In this document: positions 1 to 8,328 of the stretch, piece after piece | Numbering within the stretch: the stretch's first letter is position 1 | How the letters are laid out: every line of letters begins with the position of its first letter | Assembly (NCBI GenBank): GCA_021732215.1 | Contig: JAKFVL010000020.1 | Span: 62,001-126,000 of the forward strand | Direction of reading: 5' to 3' | Length of the DNA stretch: 64,000 nucleotides | Source of the DNA: Hyphomicrobiales bacterium | GTDB lineage: Bacteria; Pseudomonadota; Alphaproteobacteria; Rhizobiales; Xanthobacteraceae | Notes under the pieces: model-generated | The model's database searches: none | What the model was told of the DNA's origin: nothing | What the model saw: only the letters and a program-made list of their open reading frames with translations | Position numbers and translations under genes: made by a program

Positions 1-1
1 G

Positions 2-130
2 GCAAGCGAGAAAATCATACCATTCTCGCAATACCAGATCACGGGATTGGGTCTGGGAATTCTGATCCCGACATCGCTGATCGCACTGGCTTTCGTCCGC
101 CGGGCAACCGGGCAAACGAAGCCCATATAA
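2..130 (+). CDS. C-terminal fragment of an unidentified membrane protein
   Basis: The left window edge cuts this gene. Reading from base 2 gives 42 codons and a TAA stop at 128-130. The fragment has one hydrophobic stretch (GLGLGILIPTSLIALAFV) followed by the basic tail RRATGQTKPI, which fits a last transmembrane helix with a cytoplasmic end. It converges with the ccdA-like gene 43 bases downstream. Too little remains to name a family. The frame is supported only by being open to the edge and by the plausible helix. Confidence 0.4.
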   Translation, partial: ASEKIIPFSQYQITGLGLGILIPTSLIALAFVRRATGQTKPI

Positions 131-173
131 CGCCATTCAAGAGAACGGGTATTCGACCAGAGCGTCCATCAAA

Positions 174-893
174 TCAGAATCGCGTGGTCAATTGCGTCAG
201 CCATTCGGGCGAGGCTTCGACCAAAACCGCTTCCACTTTTTTGTCGATGCCGGAAAGGATCGCGACGCCGATCAGGACCAGCAAAACACCCAGTGCGGAC
301 TTGACCCCGCCGCTGACCGACATCATCCGGTTGCGCATGCTCAGGATGGCCTCTCGCGACAGCATGCCCAGCAACAGAAGCGGAAGCGCAGCGCCGATAC
401 CGAACAAAAGCATCGTGACAGCAACCTGACCCAAATTCTGACCTTGGGCAGCGAGCACGGATGCGGCTCCCAGCGTCGGACCGACGCACGGACTCCACAC
501 TGCCCCAAGCAAAAGCCCGACTGCAAACTGGCCTTTCAGACCGGTGGTGCTGAAGCCACCAAAGCGGCCTTCGGTCCATGTCGCGAGCGGCCCTCCGGCG
601 ACCGCAAGACGGCCCTGCAGCGACGGCAGCATCAGGACCGCTCCGATCGCGATCATGACGACAGCGGCGAAAACACGAAAGACACCAGTGTCCAGACCGA
701 TGGCAAAACCTACCGTCGCCACAAACAATCCGATTGCGACGAACGAGACGGCGAGCCCGGCCGCAAGCGCAGCAGGCCCCATCCGATGCTCGGAAGCGGC
801 TGCTCCGAGCACAAGAGGGATAATGGGCAGAACGCAGGGAGAGAGCGTGGAGAGCAGGCCGGCGATAAACGCCAAACCAAACGCAACCATCAA
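174..893 (-). CDS. CcdA/DsbD-type thiol-disulfide transmembrane protein
   Basis: This 239-residue polytopic protein belongs to the CcdA family, which carries electrons from cytoplasmic thioredoxin across the inner membrane to periplasmic thiol proteins. About six hydrophobic helices are visible. The two family cysteines lie in proline-flanked motifs: Cys20 in LSPCVLP and Cys136 in WSPCVGP, in the first and fourth helices. Length fits the short CcdA class without the DsbD periplasmic domains. Its first codons overlap the stop of the upstream thioredoxin-like gene by 4 bases (890-893), so the two are probably translated together and form a donor/acceptor pair. Whether the target is cytochrome c maturation or another thiol protein cannot be told from the sequence. 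Confidence 0.88.
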   Translation of the reverse strand: MMVAFGLAFIAGLLSTLSPCVLPIIPLVLGAAASEHRMGPAALAAGLAVSFVAIGLFVATVGFAIGLDTGVFRVFAAVVMIAIGAVLMLPSLQGRLAVAGGPLATWTEGRFGGFSTTGLKGQFAVGLLLGAVWSPCVGPTLGAASVLAAQGQNLGQVAVTMLLFGIGAALPLLLLGMLSREAILSMRNRMMSVSGGVKSALGVLLVLIGVAILSGIDKKVEAVLVEASPEWLTQLTTRF

Positions 894-1288
894 ACGCTCT
901 TCCCGAGCAAAGCCGCGATCGAGTCACGCCGCGTATCACCGACGGAGCGACCGACCTCGGTGGCGCCCTTGAAGACAATCAGCGTCGATTGGGCCTGTGC
1001 ACCCAGCGCCCGTACATCGTCGCGCTGGCCGTCGAAATCGACCCGGAAGACCGCAAGATTCTTGTACTGCGGCTGCGCGATCAACTCACTGATGATCGGC
1101 GCCTGGGCACGGCAGGTCGGGCACCAGGATGCATGAACCTCGATCAGGATCGGGCGATTGGCCTTTTGCGCTTCAGCAAAGGCAGACCTGCTGAACGGCG
1201 CGCTGGTTGCGGCGAAAGAAATGGAAACGGTGGGGATCATGGCGAGCCCTGCACCGGCGGCTTTCAACATCGTGCGACGATCAATCAT
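890..1288 (-). CDS. Exported thioredoxin-like protein with a CPTC active site
   Basis: This 132-residue thioredoxin-fold protein probably works as a periplasmic thiol reductase fed by the adjacent CcdA homologue. The N-terminus has an RR pair (DRRTMLKAAGAG) and a hydrophobic core, resembling a twin-arginine signal. The redox motif is HASWCPTCR, with Cys56 and Cys59, in the usual position after a beta strand. A conserved-looking TLIVFKGATEVGR segment fits the region after the cis-proline strand, although the usual cis-Pro is replaced there by Thr. It overlaps the downstream ccdA-like gene by 4 bases. Substrates are unknown. Confidence 0.85.
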   Translation of the reverse strand: MIDRRTMLKAAGAGLAMIPTVSISFAATSAPFSRSAFAEAQKANRPILIEVHASWCPTCRAQAPIISELIAQPQYKNLAVFRVDFDGQRDDVRALGAQAQSTLIVFKGATEVGRSVGDTRRDSIAALLGKSV

Positions 1289-1737
1289 TGCTGTCTCCGT
1301 GATTCGACCGCCAACTACTTACATCAGCAAAAGCCGGTTCTAAATCACACTGCCCGCCACTATGATCACATTGCTGTAGGTCATAATCGGTTAACGATTT
1401 GCGTAACAGCGCTGCCCGAAAAATCGTACCATCAGATGGTGCCACCATCCGGCAGTGCCCCAGCGCCGACGATGAATTCAGAATCATCGCAAACAGGGTA
1501 GAGCGCTGTGCGCATGGTGTCACTCCGCTTCGATATCCAGCGGTTTGGAAGGGCTGCGACGAATTCGCACGATTGTAAGTGCCTGATGAAGATATTGAGG
1601 CTGCCGCTCGTGAGTGCAGCGCAGTTGACTGGCTGTATTCCGCAAGCTCGCAAGGCAAGCTCCCAAAGGAAGACAGCTCGTCTTGACCCCGCCTTCGCCC
1701 CGTGGATTGATCCTGCCCACGTTCGGGAAGAGATGGC
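1289..1737. other. 449-base intergenic region; one doubtful 77-codon ORF
   Basis: This gap separates the divergent thioredoxin-like and SDR genes and should hold both promoters. A small palindrome (ACCATCAGATGGT, near 1429-1441) is visible. A plus-strand ORF, GTG 1508 to TGA 1741 (77 codons), ends in an ATGA overlap with the SDR start, as if coupled to it. Its product looks like no family I know and its codon bias is only moderately GC-rich. It may be a leader ORF, the tail of a decayed gene or chance, so I do not call it a gene. Confidence 0.45.
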
Positions 1738-2592
1738 ATGACAAAGATAAGCGGAGCGGCGGCGGCGATCACGGGCGCTGCAAACGGCATCGGACGGGCG
1801 CTGGCCCTCGAACTTGCGGCTCGCGGCTGCGACCTCGCGCTCGCGGACCGCGATGAGGCCGGACTGAAAGGGCTCGCCACGGAGATCAAGGCTACTCATT
1901 CACGCAACGTCTCGGTTCATCGCATCGACGTTGCAGAGCCTGCGCAAATCGAGGCGTTCGCACAAGCCGCCATGCAAAGTCACCCTGGCCTCAACATTGT
2001 CATTAACAACGCCGGCGTTGCCTTGTTCGGCCAATTTCATGAGATCAGCCAACAGCAGATCGAATGGCTGATGGCGATCAATTTCTGGGGCGTGGTGCAT
2101 GGCACACGGGCATTCATGCCGCATCTCGAACGACAGCGCGAAGCACACATCGTCAATCTGTCCAGCATATTCGGCATCATCGCTCCGCCTGGAAACAGCG
2201 CATATACGGCTGCGAAGTTTGCGGTGCGCGGGTTTTCGGAAAGCCTGCGGCACGAACTGGAAGCGAACAACAGTCCGGTTCGAATGTCCGTGGTGCACCC
2301 CGGAGGCATCGCGACGCAGATCGCACGCAATGCTGTCGTGGGAGCGCATATGACCGACAATGTCCGGCGCGCCGAATCCATCGACCGGTTCGAGAAACTG
2401 GCAAAGACCCCACCGGCGGCCGCTGCGCAGCGCATCATCCGCGGGATCGAGAAGAACGAGAAGCGCATCCTGATCGGAAACGATGCGCGAACGATGGATA
2501 TCGTCCAGCGGTTGATGCCGGTCCGTTACTGGAGTTTTCTTGCACGGAAGATGGCAAAAGCGCCCGAGAGCCAGAATTCTGCGGCGAAATAA
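1738..2592 (+). CDS. Short-chain dehydrogenase/reductase (SDR)
   Basis: This 284-residue classical SDR is an NAD(P)-dependent oxidoreductase with a Rossmann fold. The cofactor motif TGAANGIG lies at residues 12-19, the structural NNAG at 90-93, the catalytic serine in NLSS (about 142-143), and the YxxxK pair at Tyr156 and Lys160. The C-terminus is extended by about 30 residues beyond the core (RLMPVRYWSFLARKM), a layout common in SDRs described as acetoin or fatty-acyl dehydrogenases. The substrate cannot be deduced. The ATG at 1738 overlaps the stop of an upstream 77-codon ORF. It is followed 107 bases later by glpD on the same strand, with no clear functional link. Confidence 0.88.
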   Translation: MTKISGAAAAITGAANGIGRALALELAARGCDLALADRDEAGLKGLATEIKATHSRNVSVHRIDVAEPAQIEAFAQAAMQSHPGLNIVINNAGVALFGQFHEISQQQIEWLMAINFWGVVHGTRAFMPHLERQREAHIVNLSSIFGIIAPPGNSAYTAAKFAVRGFSESLRHELEANNSPVRMSVVHPGGIATQIARNAVVGAHMTDNVRRAESIDRFEKLAKTPPAAAAQRIIRGIEKNEKRILIGNDARTMDIVQRLMPVRYWSFLARKMAKAPESQNSAAK

Positions 2593-2699
2593 TCCACGAT
2601 ACTGCCGACTTGTCCTGACAGGCCGTTTCAAGTCAGAACGAGGCCTGAAAAGCCGATCCGGCTGTTCACTGGCGCCGACAAAATGCAACATCCTCAGCA

Positions 2700-4262
2700 A
2701 TGCCGAATCGAACTGTGGCAGGCTCCGGGGGCGCGTTGGAACAGGTTTTTGACCTCGCCATCGTTGGCGGCGGAATCAACGGTTGCGGAATCGCACGCGA
2801 TGCCGCCGGCCGCGGCCAATCTGTTTTTCTATGCGAGATGAATGACTTGGCCAGCGGGACATCGTCCTGGTCCACCAAACTGATCCACGGCGGCCTGCGT
2901 TATCTGGAGAACTACGAGTTTCGCCTTGTCCGCGAAGCTCTGATCGAGCGCGAAGTGCTCTGGCAGATCGCTCCCCATATCATTCAACCGCTTCGTTTCG
3001 TGCTGCCCCATCACGACGGGCTGCGGCCGCGATGGCTGCTGCGGCTGGGTCTTTTTCTTTATGATCACCTTGGTGGACGCAAACGGCTTCCACCGACGCG
3101 CTCGCTCGATCTAAGGCGTGATGAGACGGGCAAGCCACTCGTCCCCGGACGCTTCACAAGCGGCTTTGAATACTCCGATTGTTTTGTGGACGACGCACGG
3201 CTGGTGGTTCTCAACGCACGCGATGCCGCCGACCGCGGCGCCATCATTCGCACGCGGACGAAAGCCACCGAGATCAAGCAGGCCGACGGGGTATGGCAAA
3301 TCACGATCGATAATGACGACTTCCACACCCGTGGCACGATCAAGGCTCGCGCATTGATCAACGCAGGCGGTCCCTGGGTCGAAGAAGTCCTGTCGCGTGG
3401 CGCCGGCGTCAACGCACGTGCCAGGGTGCGTCTCGTGCAGGGGTCTCACATCGTCGTGCCCCGGCTTTACGATCACGACCGCGCCTACATCTTCCAGAAC
3501 GCGGATGGCCGGATCGTGTTTGCCATTCCGTATCGGAACGACTTCACATTGATCGGTACCACCGATCGCGACTATGAAGGCGATCCTGCGAAGGTAGTCG
3601 CAACGCCGGACGAGATCGCTTATTTGTGCACGTCCGTGAGCGAATATTTTGCTCGGCCCGTTTCACCCGAAAATGTCGTGTGGGCGTACGCCGGCGTGAG
3701 ACCGCTCTATGACGATGGCGTCAGCGAGGCAAAGACCACGACGCGAGATTACGTGTTCGAGCTGGATACGCCCGGAGGATTGCCGCTACTCTCCATATTC
3801 GGCGGCAAGATCACGACTTATCGGCGTCTCGCCGAAGAAGCTCTCGAACGGCTTGCCCCTTATCTCGGCGGCAATGAGAAAGAAGGTTGGACCGCAACGG
3901 CGCCGCTCCCGGGCGGCGACCTCGATGTTGCGTCGATGCCTGCCCTGACGAGCGAACTGTCCCGAGACTATCCGTTTCTGGAGCATGCTCATGCCGCGCG
4001 CCTCGCGAACGCTTACGGCACGCATGCGCGGCGGCTTCTGGGGACTGCTAAAGTCGCCTCGGATCTTGGCCAATCGTTCGGCGCATCGCTGACAGAAGCC
4101 GAGGTCAAATATCTGATAGCACACGAGTGGGCGATGACTGCGGAAGATGTGATCTGGCGGCGTTCGAAGCTGGGCCTGCGCCTCTCAGCCGCTGAAGTCG
4201 CAACGCTTGGCGACTGGATCGGGGCCTATCGATCTCAGCTCCGTAGCCCGGGCGCTTCCTGA
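2700..4262 (+). CDS. glpD: Aerobic glycerol-3-phosphate dehydrogenase
   Basis: This 520-residue flavoprotein oxidises sn-glycerol-3-phosphate to dihydroxyacetone phosphate and passes electrons to quinone at the membrane. The FAD-binding dinucleotide fold begins at about residue 19 (LAIVGGGINGCGIARDAAGRG, shortened here to its core). The family segments SSWSTKLIHGGLRYLE and IGTTDRDYEGDP follow, and near residue 360 the motif FGGKITTYRRLAEEAL. Length and domain order match bacterial GlpD. The last 28 bases overlap, in convergent orientation, the tail of the ABC-F gene, so there is no room for a terminator between them. No glpF, glpK or glpR is seen nearby. Confidence 0.95.
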   Translation: MPNRTVAGSGGALEQVFDLAIVGGGINGCGIARDAAGRGQSVFLCEMNDLASGTSSWSTKLIHGGLRYLENYEFRLVREALIEREVLWQIAPHIIQPLRFVLPHHDGLRPRWLLRLGLFLYDHLGGRKRLPPTRSLDLRRDETGKPLVPGRFTSGFEYSDCFVDDARLVVLNARDAADRGAIIRTRTKATEIKQADGVWQITIDNDDFHTRGTIKARALINAGGPWVEEVLSRGAGVNARARVRLVQGSHIVVPRLYDHDRAYIFQNADGRIVFAIPYRNDFTLIGTTDRDYEGDPAKVVATPDEIAYLCTSVSEYFARPVSPENVVWAYAGVRPLYDDGVSEAKTTTRDYVFELDTPGGLPLLSIFGGKITTYRRLAEEALERLAPYLGGNEKEGWTATAPLPGGDLDVASMPALTSELSRDYPFLEHAHAARLANAYGTHARRLLGTAKVASDLGQSFGASLTEAEVKYLIAHEWAMTAEDVIWRRSKLGLRLSAAEVATLGDWIGAYRSQLRSPGAS

Positions 4263-5857
4263 CCCGTGCGCGCAACGTATTCGGTGTAGCCGCCGCCGTA
4301 CTGGTGAATGCCGTCGGGCGTCAGCTCAAGTACGCGGTTTGACAGCGCCGCGAGAAAATGACGGTCGTGCGAGACGAACAGCATCGTCCCCTCGTATTCC
4401 GACAATGCAGCGATCAGCATTTCCTTCGTCGCCATGTCCAGATGGTTGGTCGGCTCGTCGAGCACCAGAAAATTCGGCGGGTCGAACAGCATCTTCGCCA
4501 TTACCAGCCGCGCCTTTTCGCCGCCCGATAGTACGCGGCATTTCTTCTCGACATCGTCGCCGGAAAATCCGAAGCAGCCGGCCAATGCGCGCAGCGAGCC
4601 CTGCCCCGCCTGCGGGAACGAGTCTTCGAGCGATTGAAACACAGTGCGCTCGCCGTCCAGCAGCTCCATGGCGTGTTGCGCGAAATAGCCCATCTTGACG
4701 CTGCCGCCGACCGCAACCGTGCCGTCGTCCGGCTCGGTCGAACCCGCGATCAGTTTCAGCAGCGTGGACTTGCCTGCGCCGTTGATGCCCATCACGCACC
4801 AGCGCTCCTTGCGCCGGACCTGAAAATCCAGACCGGCGTAGATGCTGCGGTTGCCGTAACCTTTGTGCACATTCTTCAGGCTGACCACGTCCTCGCCGGA
4901 GCGCGGTGCGGGCAGAAAGTCGAACTGGACTGTCTGTCGCTGCTTGGGCGGCTCAACCCGCTCGATCTTGTCGAGCTTCTTGACGCGGCTTTGCACCTGA
5001 GCGGCGTGCGAAGCGCGCGCCTTGAAGCGCTCGATGAATTTGATTTCTTTGGCAAGCATCGCTTGCTGGCGCTCGAACTGGGCCTGCTGCTGCTTCTCGT
5101 TCAACGCGCGTTGCTGCTCATAGAATTCGTAATTGCCCGAATACGTCGTCAGACCGCCACCGTCAATTTCCACGATCTTGGTCACGATCCGATTCATGAA
5201 CTCGCGGTCATGCGAGGTCATCATCAGCGCGCCTTCATAGCCCTTGAGGAATTGCTCCAGCCAGATCAGGCTCTCAAGATCCAGATGGTTGCTTGGTTCG
5301 TCCAGCAGCATGGCTTCGGGGCGCATCAGAAGAACGCGCGCGAGCGCAACGCGCATCTTCCAGCCGCCCGACAGCGCGCCTACATCGCCGTCCATCATCT
5401 CCTGACTGAATCCGAGGCCGGCGAGAACTTCGCGGGCGCGTGCCTCAAGACCGTAACCGTCCAGTTCCTCGAAGCGCGCCTGCACCTCGCCGTAACGCTC
5501 GACGATCGTTTCCATTTCATCGGCACGCTCCGGATCGCCCATGGCGATCTCGAGCTCCTTCAGTTCGCTGGCGACGGCACTCACTGGACCTACGCCATCC
5601 ATCACCTCGGACACGGCACTGCGGCCCGACATCTCGCCCACGTCCTGGCTGAAGTAGCCGATGGTGACGCCCCGCTCGGCGACCACCTGTCCTTCGTCAG
5701 GCGTGTCCTGGCCCGTGATCATCCGAAACAGCGTGGTCTTGCCGGCACCGTTTGGGCCGACAAGGCCAACCTTTTCGCCCTTCTGAAGCGCAGCGGAAGC
5801 CTCGATGAACAGAATCTGGTGGCCGTTCTGTTTGCTGACGCTGTCGAGACGAATCAT
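4235..5857 (-). CDS. ABC-F family ATPase (Uup/YbiT/EttA-like)
   Basis: This 540-residue soluble protein has two ATP-binding cassettes and no membrane domain, as in the ABC-F family of ribosome-associated ATPases. Cassette 1 has Walker A GPNGAGKTT (residues 34-42), signature LSGGWKMRVALA and Walker B AMLLDEPSNHLD. Cassette 2 has GINGAGKST, LSGGEKARLVMA and FLVLDEPTNHLD. A charged linker rich in Glu, Gln and Lys joins them, as expected for the interdomain arm. The open frame extends upstream to 5974, but that part runs into the tRNA-Gln gene, so I place the start at ATG 5857, which begins MIRLDSVSKQ as family members do. The 3' end overlaps glpD. Confidence 0.92.
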   Translation of the reverse strand: MIRLDSVSKQNGHQILFIEASAALQKGEKVGLVGPNGAGKTTLFRMITGQDTPDEGQVVAERGVTIGYFSQDVGEMSGRSAVSEVMDGVGPVSAVASELKELEIAMGDPERADEMETIVERYGEVQARFEELDGYGLEARAREVLAGLGFSQEMMDGDVGALSGGWKMRVALARVLLMRPEAMLLDEPSNHLDLESLIWLEQFLKGYEGALMMTSHDREFMNRIVTKIVEIDGGGLTTYSGNYEFYEQQRALNEKQQQAQFERQQAMLAKEIKFIERFKARASHAAQVQSRVKKLDKIERVEPPKQRQTVQFDFLPAPRSGEDVVSLKNVHKGYGNRSIYAGLDFQVRRKERWCVMGINGAGKSTLLKLIAGSTEPDDGTVAVGGSVKMGYFAQHAMELLDGERTVFQSLEDSFPQAGQGSLRALAGCFGFSGDDVEKKCRVLSGGEKARLVMAKMLFDPPNFLVLDEPTNHLDMATKEMLIAALSEYEGTMLFVSHDRHFLAALSNRVLELTPDGIHQYGGGYTEYVARTGQEAPGLRS

Positions 5858-5942
5858 TTGATCGAATCCGAAGTCCAAAATCGGATCGTCGCCTGAGGAG
5901 ACGTTCTCCGGGTTGAAGGATATTCCGACATGTGGCGGAGGT

Positions 5943-6016
5943 TGGCTGGGGAACCTGGATTCGAACCAAGACAAACAGAGTCAGAGTCTGTTGTGCTACC
6001 GTTACACCATTCCCCA
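5943..6016 (-). tRNA. tRNA-Gln, anticodon CTG
   Basis: The minus strand folds into a complete 74-base tRNA. The acceptor arms are TGGGGAA and TTCCCCA, followed by G and an encoded CCA (5943-5945). The T-loop contains GGTTCGAATCC. The anticodon stem ACAGA/TCTGT closes the seven-base loop CTCTGAC, giving anticodon CTG, which reads the glutamine codon CAG. The gene lies 85 bases upstream of the ABC-F start on the same strand, and I see no strong terminator in between, so the two could share a transcript. Confidence 0.95.
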
Positions 6017-6400
6017 AGCATGCGTTTGCGATGTCACTCCGGTGCAAGTGGCGCCCGGTTGCGAAACGCTGAAATCGCTTCTTTCCGTCTCGCCCTTCTA
6101 TCCGCCGCGTTACAGCCTTGGCAAGCTGCCGCTCGACGATGAAACGCCAAACTTTCGAGCTGCGCCTTCAGCAGGCTTCAAAAGATTTTCCTCTGTCATG
6201 TTCAGGCAAGGCAAAGGCGCGCCGAAAAGCAAAGCCGTCATATCGGGCCGAGCCAGCAGTATTATGGAACCTAAATCCGGCACAAAGCGCGAATCTCCGA
6301 ATAATGCAATTACTGGATGTATTTGGCCTTCCTTAACCGTTTGTGCAGCAAGACGGCCGATAATTGGGTTCCCAATATCGCGTTCAGCAGGCGCCCATTG
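6017..6400. other. 384-base intergenic region without a convincing gene
   Basis: This region lies between the 5' end of the tRNA-Gln gene (minus strand) and the HerA-like gene (plus strand), so it should hold two divergent promoters. Open frames cross it on both strands (for example minus 6110-6541, which also covers the start of the HerA-like gene), but their products are low-quality and resemble no family. No tRNA remnant, attachment-site repeat or strong hairpin stood out. Confidence 0.5.
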
Positions 6401-8224
6401 ATGACCAGCGCATTCCCACCCACGCAATTCGGGCGTGTGATTTCTGTCCGCGGTTCGCTCGCAAGAATTGGCTTGCTCGAGGCGAGCCGGATGACTCAAC
6501 CGGAGCTTCGAGCAACGGTCGGTCGATTCGTTTCGATCCACACCACGAGTTCGGTCATCATCGCAATGATTACCGAAGTGTCGTGCGAAAACCTGCCCGC
6601 GGCTGATCGCTATATCGCCATTCTGTCTGTCGATCTGCTTGGTGAAATCTACACATCATCTGCAGGCCCGCGTTTTCAGCGCGGCGTTACCAGCTATCCC
6701 ACGATCGGCGACGAGGTCGGCCTGATTACGAACGAAGAGTTGCGCACCGTCTATGCGCCGTCGCAATCGGATCAGATCAATGTCGGCCAGTTGCAGCAGG
6801 ATTCCTCGGTGACAGCTTACGTCAACGTCGAGGAAATGTTGAACAAGCATTTCGCCGTGTTGGGCTCGACCGGCGTCGGCAAATCCACCGGCGTATCGCT
6901 GTTGCTGAACGAAATCCTGAAGACTCGTCCGAATCTGCGCATCCTGCTGCTGGATGTTCACAACGAATACGGCCGCTGTTTTGGCGCTCGCGCGCAGGTC
7001 CTCAATCCGCGCAATCTGAAGTTGCCGTTCTGGCTGTTCAACTTCGAGGAGATCGTCGACGTTCTGTTCGGTGGCCGGCCCGGCGTGCCCGAAGAACTCG
7101 ATATTCTCACCGAGGTCATTCCACTCGCGAAAACGACCTATACCCAGTACCAGAACTCCGATCGCGTCGGATTGAAGCGCGTCGATCCGCGCGCCAGCGG
7201 CTTCACGACGGACACCCCGGTGCCGTATCGCCTCGTCGATATGATCTCGCTGATCGACGAGCGGATGGGCAAACTCGAAAACCGCTCCTCGCGCATTATC
7301 TATCATCGGCTGATTTCGCGCATCGATACGGTTCGTAACGATCCCCGCTACGCCTTCATGTTCGATAACGCCAACGTCGGCGGCGATACCATGGCGGAAG
7401 CGATCAGCAACGTGTTTCGCCTGCCGGCCAACGGCCGTCCGATGACGGTCATGCAGCTTGCCGGCTTCCCTGCGGAAGTGGTCGACTCGGTCGTATCCGT
7501 ACTGTGCCGGCTGGCATTTGATTTCGGATTGTGGAGCGACGGCGCATCGCCGCTGCTGTTCGTCTGCGAGGAAGCGCATCGCTACGCATCGGCCGACAGG
7601 TCGATCGGATTCGGCCCGACACGCAAGGCGATCTCCCGGATCGCCAAGGAAGGCCGCAAATACGGCGTCTATCTGGGCCTCGTCACCCAGCGCCCGGCGG
7701 AACTGGATTCGACGATCATCTCCCAGTGCAACACGCTGTTTGCCATGCGGCTCGCCAACGACCGCGATCAGGCGCTGCTGCGCTCGGCAGTGTCGGACGC
7801 CGCCGCAAACCTGCTGTCGTTCGTGCCCTCGCTCGGCACCCGCGAAGTGCTGGCTTTCGGAGAAGGCGTCGCTCTGCCCACGCGCCTGCGATTCAAGGAA
7901 GTACCGGCGCATCAACTGCCGCGCAGCGAAGCGACCATCGCGTCAGCGCCGGCGACCGGCACCGGCTACGATATGCATTTCGTCACGTCGGTGCTTGAGC
8001 GCTGGCGCGGCGCCACGACCCATCGCGATGTACCGAACGATCCGGGATTTGCAGACCGCCCGCTGGCGCGTCCGAGCCAGCCGTCAAGCAGCCCTCCAAG
8101 CGGGTTTTCTCACGCGAACCCGACCGCGCCTCCGCCGCCGAGGCCCGTGGATTCTCCGATGCTGCAACCGTCGCTCGGTCTTGACCCAGATCGCTTCTCA
8201 CTTCTGAAAAAGCCGCTACGCTAG
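6401..8224 (+). CDS. HerA-like ATPase (DUF87 family)
   Basis: This 607-residue ATPase belongs to the HerA/FtsK group of hexameric motor proteins. After an N-terminal barrel-like region (residues 1-145) comes Walker A GSTGVGKST at 155-163, then a long middle segment, Walker B LLFVCEEAHRY, and a sensor region GVYLGLVTQRPAELD typical of HerA (polar residue then QRP). The C-terminal 80 residues are proline- and serine-rich and probably disordered. The frame is open from 6317, but ATG 6401 gives the family-like start MTSAFPPTQFGRV. HerA usually pairs with the nuclease NurA or other effectors; no such partner is adjacent here, so the role (DNA processing or another motor job) is open. Confidence 0.85.
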   Translation: MTSAFPPTQFGRVISVRGSLARIGLLEASRMTQPELRATVGRFVSIHTTSSVIIAMITEVSCENLPAADRYIAILSVDLLGEIYTSSAGPRFQRGVTSYPTIGDEVGLITNEELRTVYAPSQSDQINVGQLQQDSSVTAYVNVEEMLNKHFAVLGSTGVGKSTGVSLLLNEILKTRPNLRILLLDVHNEYGRCFGARAQVLNPRNLKLPFWLFNFEEIVDVLFGGRPGVPEELDILTEVIPLAKTTYTQYQNSDRVGLKRVDPRASGFTTDTPVPYRLVDMISLIDERMGKLENRSSRIIYHRLISRIDTVRNDPRYAFMFDNANVGGDTMAEAISNVFRLPANGRPMTVMQLAGFPAEVVDSVVSVLCRLAFDFGLWSDGASPLLFVCEEAHRYASADRSIGFGPTRKAISRIAKEGRKYGVYLGLVTQRPAELDSTIISQCNTLFAMRLANDRDQALLRSAVSDAAANLLSFVPSLGTREVLAFGEGVALPTRLRFKEVPAHQLPRSEATIASAPATGTGYDMHFVTSVLERWRGATTHRDVPNDPGFADRPLARPSQPSSSPPSGFSHANPTAPPPPRPVDSPMLQPSLGLDPDRFSLLKKPLR

Positions 8225-8328
8225 TCAAGCTGCTGTAACGTAAAGCGCACGCGCTGCGTTCGCTTGCACGCGCGTGCGCCTCCGCTATGGTCCGGTATCG
8301 CGCCAGTCGCACCGCCGGAAACGCCATC

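Noticed and set aside
169-978. Long minus-strand ORF of 269 residues (and several plus-strand ORFs) over the ccdA-like gene
   Set aside because: It is an Arg/Ser/Cys-rich shadow of the ccdA and thioredoxin-like genes, with no family motif; the CcdA frame has clear cysteine motifs and helices.
4634-5896. 420-residue plus-strand ORF opposite the ABC-F gene
   Set aside because: It lies antisense to a complete two-cassette ABC-F protein and its His/Leu/Ala-rich product has no recognisable domain; typical high-GC antisense frame.
5945-5974. Upstream extension of the ABC-F frame to 5974
   Set aside because: It would read through the 3' end of the tRNA-Gln gene; ATG 5857 gives the expected N-terminus.
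6656-7915. 419-residue minus-strand ORF opposite the HerA-like gene
   Set aside because: The sense strand has Walker A, Walker B and QRP motifs; the antisense product is composition-driven.
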